This document shows positions 1 through 6,192 of a stretch of 6,267 nt of DNA, piece after piece; the stretch's first letter is position 1, and each line of letters begins with the position of its first letter. The notes beneath the pieces were generated by a model, which had not been told where the DNA came from, searched no databases, and saw nothing but the letters and a program-made list of their open reading frames with translations. Source of the DNA: Actinomycetes bacterium (GTDB lineage: Bacteria > Actinomycetota > Actinomycetes > Actinomycetales > Cellulomonadaceae); assembly GCA_023390875.1 (NCBI GenBank), contig JAEWCA010000295.1, positions 1 to 6,267 on the forward strand. Direction: 5' to 3'. The translations under genes and the position numbers were made by a program.

Positions 1-158
1 CCAGCGCGCAGCCCGTGTACGTGGAGGCGGCCGCGCCGGACGCGCCGGACATGGACGCGAAGATCGCGCAGCTCAAGCAGCTCGCCGAGCTGCGTGACCA
101 GGGGATCCTCACGCACGCCGAGTTCGAGGCGCAGAAGACGCAGATCCTCGCCGGCTGA
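1..158 (+). CDS. SHOCT-domain protein, C-terminal fragment (5' end outside window)
   Basis: The reading frame is open from base 3 to the TGA at 156-158, giving 51 visible residues; the start lies upstream of the window. The first ~16 residues are a linker rich in Ala, Pro and Asp. The last ~33 form a SHOCT (short C-terminal) domain: an amphipathic helix with LKQLAELRDQG, then the hallmark turn G-I-L-T-x-x-E-F-E, then a final helix running to the C-terminus. SHOCT domains usually sit at the very end of small actinobacterial proteins, often behind membrane segments, and are thought to be protein-interaction or oligomerisation modules; the cellular role is unknown. An ATG at 51-53 is in frame, but starting there would leave only the domain, so it is probably not the start. 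The 3' neighbour begins 78 nt downstream. The tail resembles the SHOCT tail of the gene at 5815-6192, so a membrane-anchored N-terminus is possible but unseen. Confidence 0.8.
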   Translation, partial: SAQPVYVEAAAPDAPDMDAKIAQLKQLAELRDQGILTHAEFEAQKTQILAG

Positions 159-166
159 CCGGCAGC

Positions 167-205
167 GCCCGCGCTCGCGGGCCACGGGCGGCCGGCGGAC
201 CGCCC
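167..205 (+). terminator. Tandem GC stem-loops after the SHOCT gene (possible terminator)
   Basis: Two perfect 6-bp inverted repeats follow the stop codon. The first is GCCCGC (167-172) with GCGGGC (177-182) around a 4-nt GCTC loop. The second is GGGCGG (186-191) with CCGCCC (200-205) around an 8-nt loop. No T-run follows either one, so a classic intrinsic terminator is not shown. GC-rich hairpins without a U-tract have been proposed as terminators in actinobacteria. Short GC palindromes also arise by chance at this base composition, so confidence is low. Confidence 0.3.
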
Positions 206-236
206 TGACCGACGTCCGCCCCTGCGGAGTGACGGG

Positions 237-1586
237 GTGGACGTGGACGTGTCGTTCGTGCTCGAAGCGGTCGTCGTGCTCGCGGCGATCGTCATGGGGA
301 CCCGCTCGGGCGGCGTCGGGGTCGGTGTGTGGGGCGGCCTCGGCGTCGCCGTCCTCGTGTTCGTGTTCGGGGAGCGGCCCGGCGAGCCGCCGATCGACGC
401 GATGCTCATCATCCTGTCGGTCGTCACCGCGGCCTCGCTCATGCAGGCGGCGGGCGGCATCGACTGGATGGTGAAGGTCGCCGCGGGGATCATCCAGGCC
501 CACCCCCGGCAGATCACGCTCCTCGCGCCGCTGACGGCGTTCGCGTTCTCGATCGGCTCCGGGACGGGCAACATCCTGTACCCGCTGCTGCCCGTCATCT
601 ACGACGTGTCGTACCGGAACCACATCCGGCCGTCGCGGCCGCTGACCGTGTCCGTGGTGCAGTCCGGGATGGCGCTGGCCGCGTCGCCGGTGTCCGCCGC
701 GATGGCCGCGATGCTCACGCTCACCGACGTCGCGCCGTACGACTTCGGGCTCGCGCAGATCCTGTCCATCACCATCCCGGCCGCGCTGGCCGGCATCGTC
801 GTGACCGCGCTCGTCGTCGGGCGGATGGGCAAGGACCTCGACGACGACCCCGAGATCCAGGAGCGGATCCGGTCCGGGGCGCTGCCCGACCCCGACGCGG
901 CCGGCGAGGGTGTCGAGCTCACGTCGACGACCGCCGGGCGGAACTCGGCGATCGTGTTCCTGCTCGGCGTGCTCGCGATCGTCGCGTTCGGGCTGTTCCC
1001 GGGGCTGCGGCCGTCGTTCGCGGACGACGGCGGCGAGGCGGTGCCGATCGACATGACGACGACGATCGAGCTCGTCATGTTCACCGTCGGCGTGCTGATC
1101 ATCCTGGTGGGGCGGCCGAAGCTCGCCGAGGTGCCGAACACGTCGGTGTTCAAGAGCGGTCTGGTCGCCGCGATCGCGCTGTTCGGCATCGCGTGGCTCA
1201 CCGCGACGTTCATCGCGGCGCACGAGGAGTACATCGTGTCGACCGTCGGGGCGTGGGTCACCGACTGGCGGTTCATCTTCGCGCTCGCCGTGTTCCTCGT
1301 CGCGGCCCTCACCACCTCGCAGTCGACCGCGACGCGGACCATCGTGCCGATCGGCCTGGCCGTCGGGCTGTCGCCCGCGCTCGTCACGGGCATGTGGGCG
1401 GGTGCGCTCAACGGCGTCTACACGCTGCCCGCCAACGGCACGCAGATCGCCGCCGCGAACTTCGACCTCACCGGGTCGACGAAGCTGGGCGGCAAGCTGC
1501 TCGACCACTCGTTCTTCGTCCCGATGCTCGTGATGAGCGTCGTGTCGATCGGCGTCGGCGCGCTCATCGCCGTCGTCCTGTACTAG
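237..1586 (+). CDS. Anaerobic C4-dicarboxylate transporter, DcuA/DcuB family
   Basis: A 449-aa inner-membrane protein of the Dcu family, whose characterised members exchange or take up fumarate, malate, succinate and aspartate. The match to remembered E. coli DcuA runs along the whole chain: an N-terminal G-x-R-x-G-G around residues 21-25, the S-G-T-G-N-I stretch at 108-113 (A-G-T-G-N-I in DcuA), A-S-P-V-S-A-A at 149-155, a charged cytoplasmic loop with D-D-D-P near 200-205, a C-terminal S-Q-S-T-A-T followed by a helix, L-P-A-N-G-T at 397-402 and H-S-F-F-V-P at 424-429. Length is close to the usual 430-450. About 10-12 hydrophobic segments are visible. GTG at 237 is chosen because GGAG at 226-229 sits 7 nt upstream; in-frame GTGs at 243 and 249 are alternatives that change only 2-4 residues. 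It is the first gene of an operon with the M20 peptidase 11 nt downstream. In enteric bacteria the family serves anaerobic growth; direction and substrate here are not known. DcuA and DcuB cannot be told apart by eye, so no symbol is given. Confidence 0.9.
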   Translation: MDVDVSFVLEAVVVLAAIVMGTRSGGVGVGVWGGLGVAVLVFVFGERPGEPPIDAMLIILSVVTAASLMQAAGGIDWMVKVAAGIIQAHPRQITLLAPLTAFAFSIGSGTGNILYPLLPVIYDVSYRNHIRPSRPLTVSVVQSGMALAASPVSAAMAAMLTLTDVAPYDFGLAQILSITIPAALAGIVVTALVVGRMGKDLDDDPEIQERIRSGALPDPDAAGEGVELTSTTAGRNSAIVFLLGVLAIVAFGLFPGLRPSFADDGGEAVPIDMTTTIELVMFTVGVLIILVGRPKLAEVPNTSVFKSGLVAAIALFGIAWLTATFIAAHEEYIVSTVGAWVTDWRFIFALAVFLVAALTTSQSTATRTIVPIGLAVGLSPALVTGMWAGALNGVYTLPANGTQIAAANFDLTGSTKLGGKLLDHSFFVPMLVMSVVSIGVGALIAVVLY

Positions 1587-1590
1587 GAGG
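1585..1590 (+). promoter_or_regulatory. Shine-Dalgarno overlapping the transporter stop codon
   Basis: AGGAGG shares its first two bases with the transporter's TAG stop (1584-1586) and lies 7 nt before the GTG at 1598. It fixes the peptidase start at 1598. The in-frame TTG at 1592 is only 1 nt from the site and so is unlikely. The overlap implies translational coupling of the two genes. Confidence 0.85.
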
Positions 1591-1597
1591 GTTGTCC

Positions 1598-2941
1598 GTG
1601 GACCACAGCGAGGTCAGCACCCGCGTCGCGGCCGTCCTGCCGGGGGTCCTCGCGGACCTCGGGGAGCTCGTGGCGATCCCGTCGATCGCGTTCCCCGGCT
1701 ACCCGCCGGAGCCCGTGCACGAGATGGCCGCCCGGACGCTCGCGCTGTTCCAGGAGGCCGGCGTCACGAACGCGTACCTCGCGGACGTGCCGCACGGGTA
1801 CCCGCCCGTGGTCGGCGAGATCCCCGGGCCGCCCGGCTCGCCCGTCGTCACGCTGTACGGCCACTACGACGTGCAGCCCGCACCGGCGACGCAGGGGTGG
1901 ACCACCGACCCGTGGGTCGCGACCCGGCGGGAGGACGGCCGCATCTACGGGCGCGGCGCCGCCGACGACAAGGGCGGCCTCGCGATCCACCTCGCGACCC
2001 TGCGCGCGCTCGGCGGGAAGCCGCCGTGCACCGTGCGGCTCGTCGTCGAGGGCATGGAGGAGACGAACAGCAACCTCGAGGAGTTCGTCGAGGCGCACCC
2101 CGAGCTGTTCCGCTGCGACCTGTTCGTGGTGTGCGACATGGGGAACCTGCGCGTCGGGGAGCCGTCGCTCACCGCGACGCTGCGCGGCGACGTCGCGTGC
2201 GTCGTCACGGTGTCGACCCTCGCGTTCCCGCTGCACTCCGGCGTGTTCGGCGGACCGGCGCCCGACGCGATGATGGCGCTCGCGCGGCTGCTGTCGTCGC
2301 TGCTCGACGAGAACGGGGACGTCGCCGTCGAGGGCGTGACCCGGTACGACTGGACCGGCGCCGAGCAGTCCGAGGAGGAGTTCCTCGCGAGCGCCGGGCT
2401 GCTGCCCGGGGTGCGGACCGCCGGCACCGGGTCGATCTCGTCGCGGCTCTGGTCGCGGCCCTCGGTGTCGGCCATCGGCGTCGACATCACGTCCGTCGAC
2501 GGGTCGTCGAACGTGCTGCACCCGTCCGCGCGCGCCAAGATCTCGATGCGGATCCCGCCGGGCGCCGACCCCGACTCGGAGCTGTCCGCGCTGGTCAGGC
2601 ACCTGGAGACGCACGCGCCCTGGGGTGCCCAGGTCGTCGTCGAGAAGACCAAGGCCGCGCCGCCGTTCACCGTGCCGACCGACGGGCCCGGGTACGCCGC
2701 CGCCCGGCGGGCGCTGCGCGCCGCCTACGGGCGGGACGCCGGGGACGTCGGTTCGGGCGGGTCCATCCCGCTGCTGCAGACGCTCGCGAGCGTGTCGCCC
2801 GGGGCCGAGTTCGTGCTGTGGGGGCCCGAGGACGTCGCGCTGTCACGGATCCACGCGTCCGACGAGAGCGTCGACCCGTCCGAGATCGAGCGCATGGCCG
2901 TCGCGCAGGTGCTGCTGCTGCAGGAGCTCGCGGAGGGCTGA
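1598..2941 (+). CDS. M20 family metallopeptidase (dipeptidase / carnosinase-like)
   Basis: A 447-aa cytoplasmic di-zinc peptidase predicted to hydrolyse dipeptides or related acyl-amino acids. All expected M20 landmarks are visible: G-H-Y-D-V-Q-P at 88-94 (metal His89, Asp91), Y-G-R-G-A-A-D-D-K-G-G at 117-127 (bridging Asp123), E-G-M-E-E at 151-155 (catalytic base Glu154, metal Glu155), Asp180 in V-C-D-M-G, His213 in L-H-S-G-V-F-G-G at the start of the inserted dimerisation domain, and the late metal ligand His419 in I-H-A-S-D-E-S. Order and spacing resemble cytosolic carnosinase (CNDP2) and related bacterial dipeptidases. No signal peptide is seen. Departures from common forms are E-E-T-N-S where E-E-x-G-S is usual, and D-M-G-N after the fourth ligand. 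The frame is open far upstream inside the transporter gene, but the AGGAGG at 1585-1590 and protein length support GTG 1598. Only 11 nt separate it from the Dcu-type transporter, so they should be co-transcribed. Specificity (beta-alanyl, aspartyl or general dipeptides) cannot be read from sequence. Confidence 0.92.
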   Translation: MDHSEVSTRVAAVLPGVLADLGELVAIPSIAFPGYPPEPVHEMAARTLALFQEAGVTNAYLADVPHGYPPVVGEIPGPPGSPVVTLYGHYDVQPAPATQGWTTDPWVATRREDGRIYGRGAADDKGGLAIHLATLRALGGKPPCTVRLVVEGMEETNSNLEEFVEAHPELFRCDLFVVCDMGNLRVGEPSLTATLRGDVACVVTVSTLAFPLHSGVFGGPAPDAMMALARLLSSLLDENGDVAVEGVTRYDWTGAEQSEEEFLASAGLLPGVRTAGTGSISSRLWSRPSVSAIGVDITSVDGSSNVLHPSARAKISMRIPPGADPDSELSALVRHLETHAPWGAQVVVEKTKAAPPFTVPTDGPGYAAARRALRAAYGRDAGDVGSGGSIPLLQTLASVSPGAEFVLWGPEDVALSRIHASDESVDPSEIERMAVAQVLLLQELAEG

Positions 2942-2946
2942 GCAGC

Positions 2947-2985
2947 GCGGGTCGGCGTCGCGCGGCGTGCCGGCTCGTCGCCCGC
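2947..2985 (+). terminator. Weak imperfect hairpin in the convergent gap
   Basis: In the 93-nt gap between the convergent peptidase and exporter genes, 2947-2957 can pair with 2976-2985: about 10 bp with two G-T wobbles and one bulged C at 2953. There is no clear T-run after it on either strand. Position favours a terminator serving one or both genes, but the structure is imperfect and may be chance. Confidence 0.2.
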
Positions 2986-3034
2986 CCGCGTCGTCCCTTC
3001 CTGCCCCTGCCCCTCGTCCCGCCAGGGCCGCGGC

Positions 3035-4627
3035 TCAGCCGAACGCCGCACCCTCGATCGCGCTGTTCGGCGACGGGTCCGGCAGGCGCCGCATCCGCAG
3101 CCCGTTCACGACCCCCGCGAGCCCGACCAGCAGCGGCACGAGCAACGCGATCTGCAGGGCCCGCGGCCGCACGTCCGTGTTGATCTGCACGATCGCCGCC
3201 GCCACGTCGGGCGGCTCGTCCGCGAGCAGCTCGTTCAGCTGCGTGTTGCTCATGAGCTGGGCGTCGTCCTCGAGGACGGTCGCGACCTGCTCCTTCTGCG
3301 CGGAGTCGAGCACGGTGCTGGCGTTCGTCTGGTTGGTGAACCCGAGGGACAGCGCCGCGAGCAGGATGCCGCCCGCGAACGCGAGGCCGAACGACAGGCC
3401 GAACGAGCCGGCCGCCGAGTTCACGCCCGCGGCCTCGCTCACGTGCTCCTCGTCGATGGGCGACAGCGTGTAGTTGTTGAGCTGCGACACCAGCAGGCCG
3501 AGGCCCGAGCCGAGGATCACGAGCGGGATCGCGAGGTACCAGCCCGACGTCGCGCGCGGCACCACCAGCAGCAGCCCGATCACGCCGACCACGACGAGCA
3601 CGAACCCGAACAGGATGATGTCCGCCGGCCGCCGGCCGCCCGAACGCTTCCCCGCGAGGATGGCCAGGGCGAACATGCTGAGCGAGAGCGGGGCCAGCGA
3701 CAGGCCCGCCGCCATCGCGTCGTACTCCAGCACCATCTGCAGGAAGATCGGCAGCGTGATCATCGCGGCACCCAGCGTGATCTGCTGGAACATCTGCTGG
3801 GTCACGCCGATGCGGAACAGCGGCAGGCGGAACAGCGCCGGGTCGAGCAGCGCGGGCTTGCCGGTCCGCTTGCGGTGCACCAGCCAGCGCGCGAGCCCGA
3901 ACAGCGCGATCGCACCGACCAGGATCAGCGCACCGACGGCCTCGCCGCCCTCCTGCCACACGAGGATGCCGAGCACGACACCGCCCATGCCGAGCGCCGA
4001 CAGGGCCGCGCCGACCAGGTCGATCTCGCGCGGACCCGTGTACGGGACGTCCTTGACGAGCCCGATGCCGATGAGCACGACCGCGATGATCGCCGCCTCC
4101 AGGCCGAACGCCACGCGCCACGACAGGTACGTCGTGATGAACCCGCCGAGCAGCGGGCCGATCGCCGCGGCGATCGACGCCGACGCCCCGACCAGCGCGT
4201 ACACCTTGCGCTGCGCCGTGCCGGTGAAGTTGCCGTGGATGAGCGACTGCATCGACGGCAGCAGCAGCGACGCCCCGAGCCCGCCGATGATCGCCCAGAA
4301 GATGATCACGGCCGTGAGGCTCTGCGCGAGCATCATCGCGACGGCACCCGTCGCGTAGCCCAGCAGGCCCAGCACGTACGCACGCTTGCGGCCCGCGAGG
4401 TCGCCGATCTTGCTGCCGATGAGGATGAACGCCGCCGAGACCAGCGCCTCCAGCGCGATCGCCGACTGCACGCCGCTCACGGTCGTGTCGAGGTCCCGGA
4501 CCACGGCGGAGATCGACACGTTCATGAAGGACGTGTCGACCACCAGGACGAACATCGCCATCGCGAGCAGCACCGCGAGGCGCCGGTCGAGAGGTGCTTC
4601 GGTCGCGGGCTGCGCTGCGTCGGCCAC
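3035..4627 (-). CDS. MFS transporter, DHA2 (EmrB/QacA-type) drug:H+ antiporter family
   Basis: A 530-aa inner-membrane exporter with roughly 14 hydrophobic segments, the DHA2 layout; family members expel toxic compounds using the proton gradient. Visible marks: V-V-D-T-S-F-M-N-V-S-I-S at 29-40 in TM1 (the DHA2 D1-type motif with Asp31), motif A as G-S-K-I-G-D-L-A-G-R-K-R at 71-82, the antiporter motif C region G-A-S-A-S-I-A-A-A-I-G-P-L-L-G-G at 147-162, and W-R-V-A-F at 170-174. A 62-residue hydrophilic, acidic segment (about 429-490) lies before the last helix, as is common in DHA2 proteins, and probably faces outside. The start is GTG at 4627-4625, with GGAG (complement of 4635-4638) 7 nt upstream. 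It is convergent with the peptidase and divergent from the hydrolase, so its promoter lies in 4628-4745. No resistance or biosynthesis genes are adjacent to suggest a substrate. Family assignment is firm; the compound exported is unknown. Confidence 0.9.
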   Translation of the reverse strand: MADAAQPATEAPLDRRLAVLLAMAMFVLVVDTSFMNVSISAVVRDLDTTVSGVQSAIALEALVSAAFILIGSKIGDLAGRKRAYVLGLLGYATGAVAMMLAQSLTAVIIFWAIIGGLGASLLLPSMQSLIHGNFTGTAQRKVYALVGASASIAAAIGPLLGGFITTYLSWRVAFGLEAAIIAVVLIGIGLVKDVPYTGPREIDLVGAALSALGMGGVVLGILVWQEGGEAVGALILVGAIALFGLARWLVHRKRTGKPALLDPALFRLPLFRIGVTQQMFQQITLGAAMITLPIFLQMVLEYDAMAAGLSLAPLSLSMFALAILAGKRSGGRRPADIILFGFVLVVVGVIGLLLVVPRATSGWYLAIPLVILGSGLGLLVSQLNNYTLSPIDEEHVSEAAGVNSAAGSFGLSFGLAFAGGILLAALSLGFTNQTNASTVLDSAQKEQVATVLEDDAQLMSNTQLNELLADEPPDVAAAIVQINTDVRPRALQIALLVPLLVGLAGVVNGLRMRRLPDPSPNSAIEGAAFG

Positions 4628-4695
4628 GTCGCGTCTCCGTCCGTGGGTCTGGTCCGATCCTGCCGAGCGTCCCGCCCCCGCTCCGGTGCGGGCGT

Positions 4696-4710
4696 CACCC
4701 GTTCCGGGTG
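4696..4710. repeat. Perfect 6-bp inverted repeat, operator candidate, copy 1
   Basis: CACCCG (4696-4701) and CGGGTG (4705-4710) are exact reverse complements around a 3-nt TTC spacer, centred in the divergent gap. The core ACCCG-N3-CGGGT recurs at 5723-5735 in the gap before the last gene. Such a dyad could be a repressor site controlling both divergent genes, but no regulator is present in the window and chance is not excluded. Confidence 0.35.
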
Positions 4711-4733
4711 GTCCTGCCGGGGCGTGGCGCTGC

Positions 4734-4738
4734 GAGGA
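4734..4738 (+). promoter_or_regulatory. Shine-Dalgarno that fixes the hydrolase start
   Basis: GAGGA ends 7 nt before GTG 4746. The frame stays open upstream to about 4386, but that part overlaps the divergent exporter and reads as low-complexity Arg/Ala/Ser. This site therefore decides in favour of 4746 over earlier starts and over the ATG at 4803. Confidence 0.7.
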
Positions 4739-4745
4739 TCGGGAC

Positions 4746-5573
4746 GTGGGGACCCTCGCCGCGGGCTGGACGGAGCGGACGGTCCGCGTCGGCGGCCGTC
4801 AGATGTTCGTGCGCACCAGCGCGGACGTGCCCGACGCGGTGCCGATCGTGCACGTCCACGGGTTCGCCATCTCGGGCACGTCGCTGATGCCGACCGCCGA
4901 GCGGCTCACGCACCGCGCGACGAACATCGTCCCCGACCTGCCCGGCTACGGGCGCAGCGAGCACCCCGACGCGACCCTCGGCATCACGGCGCTCGCCGAG
5001 ACGCTGCTCGAGTTCCTCGACGCGGCGTCGCTCGAGAAGGTGGTGCTCGTCGGCAACTCCATGGGCTGCCCGGTGATCCTCGACGTCGCGCACGTCGCCC
5101 CCGAACGCGTGCAGGCGGTCGTCCTCGCCTCCCCCGCCGGCGGCGTGTGGAACCAGCCGCTCGCGCGCGGACTCATGCAGCTCGCGCGCGACGCCGTCCG
5201 GGAGAGCCCCCGCATGGCCCGGCTCGCCGTCCCCGACTACTTCCGGTTCGGGCCGCTCAACGCCTTCCACCTGTTCAGCGAGCTCACCCGGTTCCCGTCG
5301 CAGGAACGCATCCTGCGCACACCCGTGCCCACGCTCGCCGTCGTCGGCAGCCGCGACCCGCTCATGCCGCCCCGGTGGCGAGTCCTCGAGGTCGCCAGGC
5401 TCGCCCCCGCGCACGTCACGCTCGCCGTGATCGTCGGCGCCGCGCACGCCATGAACTTCAGCCACCCCGGCGAGCTCGCCCACGTCATCGGGTGCTGGCT
5501 CGACGGGCGGGAGATCGTCGACAACCCCGACGAACCCGGGATCTCGCGCGTCCTGCAGGTCACGCGCGACTGA
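4746..5573 (+). CDS. Alpha/beta hydrolase fold protein
   Basis: A 275-aa soluble serine hydrolase of the alpha/beta fold, with no signal peptide or membrane segment. An intact triad can be assigned: nucleophile Ser105 in the elbow G-N-S-M-G (103-107), acid Asp204 in V-G-S-R-D-P (200-205), and His234 in G-A-A-H-A-M-N (231-237). H-G-F at 38-40 after strand 3 supplies the usual oxyanion-hole region, and D-L-P-G-Y-G-R-S at 64-71 is the typical post-strand-4 signature. Residues ~133-190 form the lid between core strands, with Arg and aromatic residues. These features match the wide group that includes esterases, epoxide hydrolases, C-C bond hydrolases and prolyl iminopeptidases; the substrate cannot be chosen by eye. 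Start GTG 4746 is supported by GAGGA 7 nt upstream; the hydrolase core does not begin before about residue 12. It is divergent from the DHA2 exporter across 118 bp, which hints at, but does not prove, shared regulation. It is followed by stem-loops and a probable terminator, so it is likely monocistronic. Confidence 0.88.
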   Translation: MGTLAAGWTERTVRVGGRQMFVRTSADVPDAVPIVHVHGFAISGTSLMPTAERLTHRATNIVPDLPGYGRSEHPDATLGITALAETLLEFLDAASLEKVVLVGNSMGCPVILDVAHVAPERVQAVVLASPAGGVWNQPLARGLMQLARDAVRESPRMARLAVPDYFRFGPLNAFHLFSELTRFPSQERILRTPVPTLAVVGSRDPLMPPRWRVLEVARLAPAHVTLAVIVGAAHAMNFSHPGELAHVIGCWLDGREIVDNPDEPGISRVLQVTRD

Positions 5574-5581
5574 CCCGTCGC

Positions 5582-5631
5582 GACCGGTGCCGCTCGACGC
5601 CGGTCCTGACGGCCGTCCCGCCGGCCGTCGG
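5582..5631 (+). other. Two tandem stem-loops just after the hydrolase stop
   Basis: GACCGG (5582-5587) pairs with CCGGTC (5600-5605), extendable to 8 bp through one T-G wobble and a G-C pair. Immediately after, GACGGCC (5608-5614) pairs perfectly with GGCCGTC (5623-5629) around an 8-nt loop; adding a wobble and a C-G pair extends this stem to 5606-5631. No T-run follows. They may protect the mRNA 3' end or act with the downstream hairpin in termination, or be products of GC bias. Confidence 0.35.
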
Positions 5632-5683
5632 CCCTCGACGACCTCGGCGGGCGCACGCCCCCGGCGACCCTGTCCGTCGCACC

Positions 5684-5713
5684 CCCACCGCGCTGACCTG
5701 CGGGTGGGCGTTT
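5684..5713 (+). terminator. Probable intrinsic terminator of the hydrolase gene
   Basis: CCCACCGC (5684-5691) pairs with GC (5700-5701) and GGTGGG (5703-5708), leaving G5702 bulged and an 8-nt loop. This 8-bp GC-rich stem is followed by CG and then TTT at 5711-5713. The T-run is short, but this is the most terminator-like structure in the window. It lies 111 nt after the hydrolase stop and ahead of the next gene. Confidence 0.45.
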
Positions 5714-5722
5714 CGCACGACT

Positions 5723-5735
5723 ACCCGCGACGGGT
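5723..5735. repeat. Inverted repeat, operator candidate, copy 2
   Basis: ACCCG (5723-5727) and CGGGT (5731-5735) flank CGA, followed by G, and match the core of the dyad at 4696-4710 in both arm sequence and spacer length. It lies 80 nt before the GTG of the last gene, within its presumed promoter region. I found no convincing -35/-10 pair around it. Confidence 0.35.
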
Positions 5736-5801
5736 GAGGAACCGACGCCCGGCAGGGGCCACCGTGGGCACAGACGCCGGAGCCCTAGCCGGCGCGGGCT
5801 T

Positions 5802-5808
5802 GAGGAGG
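5802..5808 (+). promoter_or_regulatory. Strong Shine-Dalgarno for the two-TM SHOCT gene
   Basis: GAGGAGG lies 6 nt before GTG 5815 and decides that start. The frame is open upstream from about 5587, but that extension is Arg/Pro/Gly-rich and runs through the terminator-like hairpin, so it is not coding. Confidence 0.85.
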
Positions 5809-5814
5809 CCGCTC

Positions 5815-6192
5815 GTGAACAGCTTCTGGGACTGGTTCTGGCTCATGGTGTGGTGGTTCGTGTTCTTCATGTATCTGATCCTGCTGTTCCAGATCGTCGC
5901 CGACCTGTTCCGCGACAAGACCGCCAGCGGGTGGGCCAAGGCGTTCTGGGTCATCGGGCTGATCGTCTTCCCGTTCCTGATCGCGCTGATCTACATCATC
6001 GCCAGGGGCAAGGGCATGGCCGAGCGGCAGACCGCACAGATCGCCGAGTCGAAGGCCGCGACCGACGCCTACATCCGGCAGACGGCCAACGCGTCGCCCG
6101 CGGCGGCGATCACCGAGGCGAAGAACCTGCTCGACGCGGGGGTCATCGACCAGAACGAGTTCGCCGCGCTCAAGGCGAAGGCGCTCGCCTAG
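5815..6192 (+). CDS. Small membrane protein with PLD-nuclease-N-type segment and C-terminal SHOCT domain
   Basis: A 125-aa protein starting at GTG 5815 and ending at TAG 6190-6192. The N-terminus is strikingly aromatic, with six Trp and several Phe in the first 20 residues, leading into TM helix 1 (about 8-28). A short charged loop D-L-F-R-D-K precedes TM helix 2 (about 44-63, containing F-P-F-L-I-A-L-I-Y-I-I), followed by positive R-G-K-G at 64-67. This two-helix hairpin resembles the PLDc_N (phospholipase D nuclease N-terminal) family, which despite its name carries no catalytic site. A polar helical linker rich in Ala and Gln (68-95) leads to a SHOCT domain at about 97-124 with L-L-D-A-G-V-I-D-x-x-E-F. 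By the positive-inside rule the SHOCT tail is cytoplasmic. Proteins of this design are common in actinobacteria and uncharacterised; a scaffold or envelope-stress role is only a guess. Its SHOCT domain resembles the tail of the gene at 1-158. Downstream, only 40 nt precede the adapter. Confidence 0.85.
   Translation: MNSFWDWFWLMVWWFVFFMYLILLFQIVADLFRDKTASGWAKAFWVIGLIVFPFLIALIYIIARGKGMAERQTAQIAESKAATDAYIRQTANASPAAAITEAKNLLDAGVIDQNEFAALKAKALA

Larger units (their letters stand above)
4628..4745. promoter_or_regulatory. Divergent promoter region between exporter and hydrolase genes
   Basis: This 118-bp gap must carry the promoter of the exporter (leftward) and probably that of the hydrolase (rightward). 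It holds two inverted repeats: CCCGC (4677-4681) with GCGGG (4688-4692), and the stronger CACCCG-TTC-CGGGTG at 4696-4710. On the minus strand CAGGAT (complement of 4657-4662) is a passable -10 for the exporter, but no matching -35 is obvious. I see no convincing rightward -10. Confidence 0.5.

Noticed and set aside
329..1597. Long + strand reading frame extending the peptidase upstream to give an 870-aa fusion
   Set aside because: The upstream part is Arg/Ala/Pro-rich nonsense in a different frame across the transporter gene. The peptidase has its own strong Shine-Dalgarno at 1585-1590.
1794..1805. CGGGTACCCG palindrome inside the peptidase gene as a third regulatory dyad
   Set aside because: It has the opposite arm order to the intergenic dyads, no spacer, and lies in conserved coding sequence, so codon choice explains it.
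1583..2670. Antisense open frames across the peptidase gene
   Set aside because: Low-complexity Arg/Gly/Val or Ser/Thr-rich products with no recognisable motif; shadows of the peptidase codon bias.
3443..5737. Long + strand frame (764 codons) antisense to the exporter and out of frame over the hydrolase
   Set aside because: Its product is almost entirely Arg, Asp, Glu, Gln and His repeats, typical of a shadow frame in GC-rich DNA. Both genes it covers have clear family matches.
5738..5766. ECF-sigma promoter (GGAACC at 5738-5743 with CGTG at 5763-5766)
   Set aside because: The gap between GGAAC and the CGT is 20 nt, longer than the usual 16-18, and the -10 match is poor.
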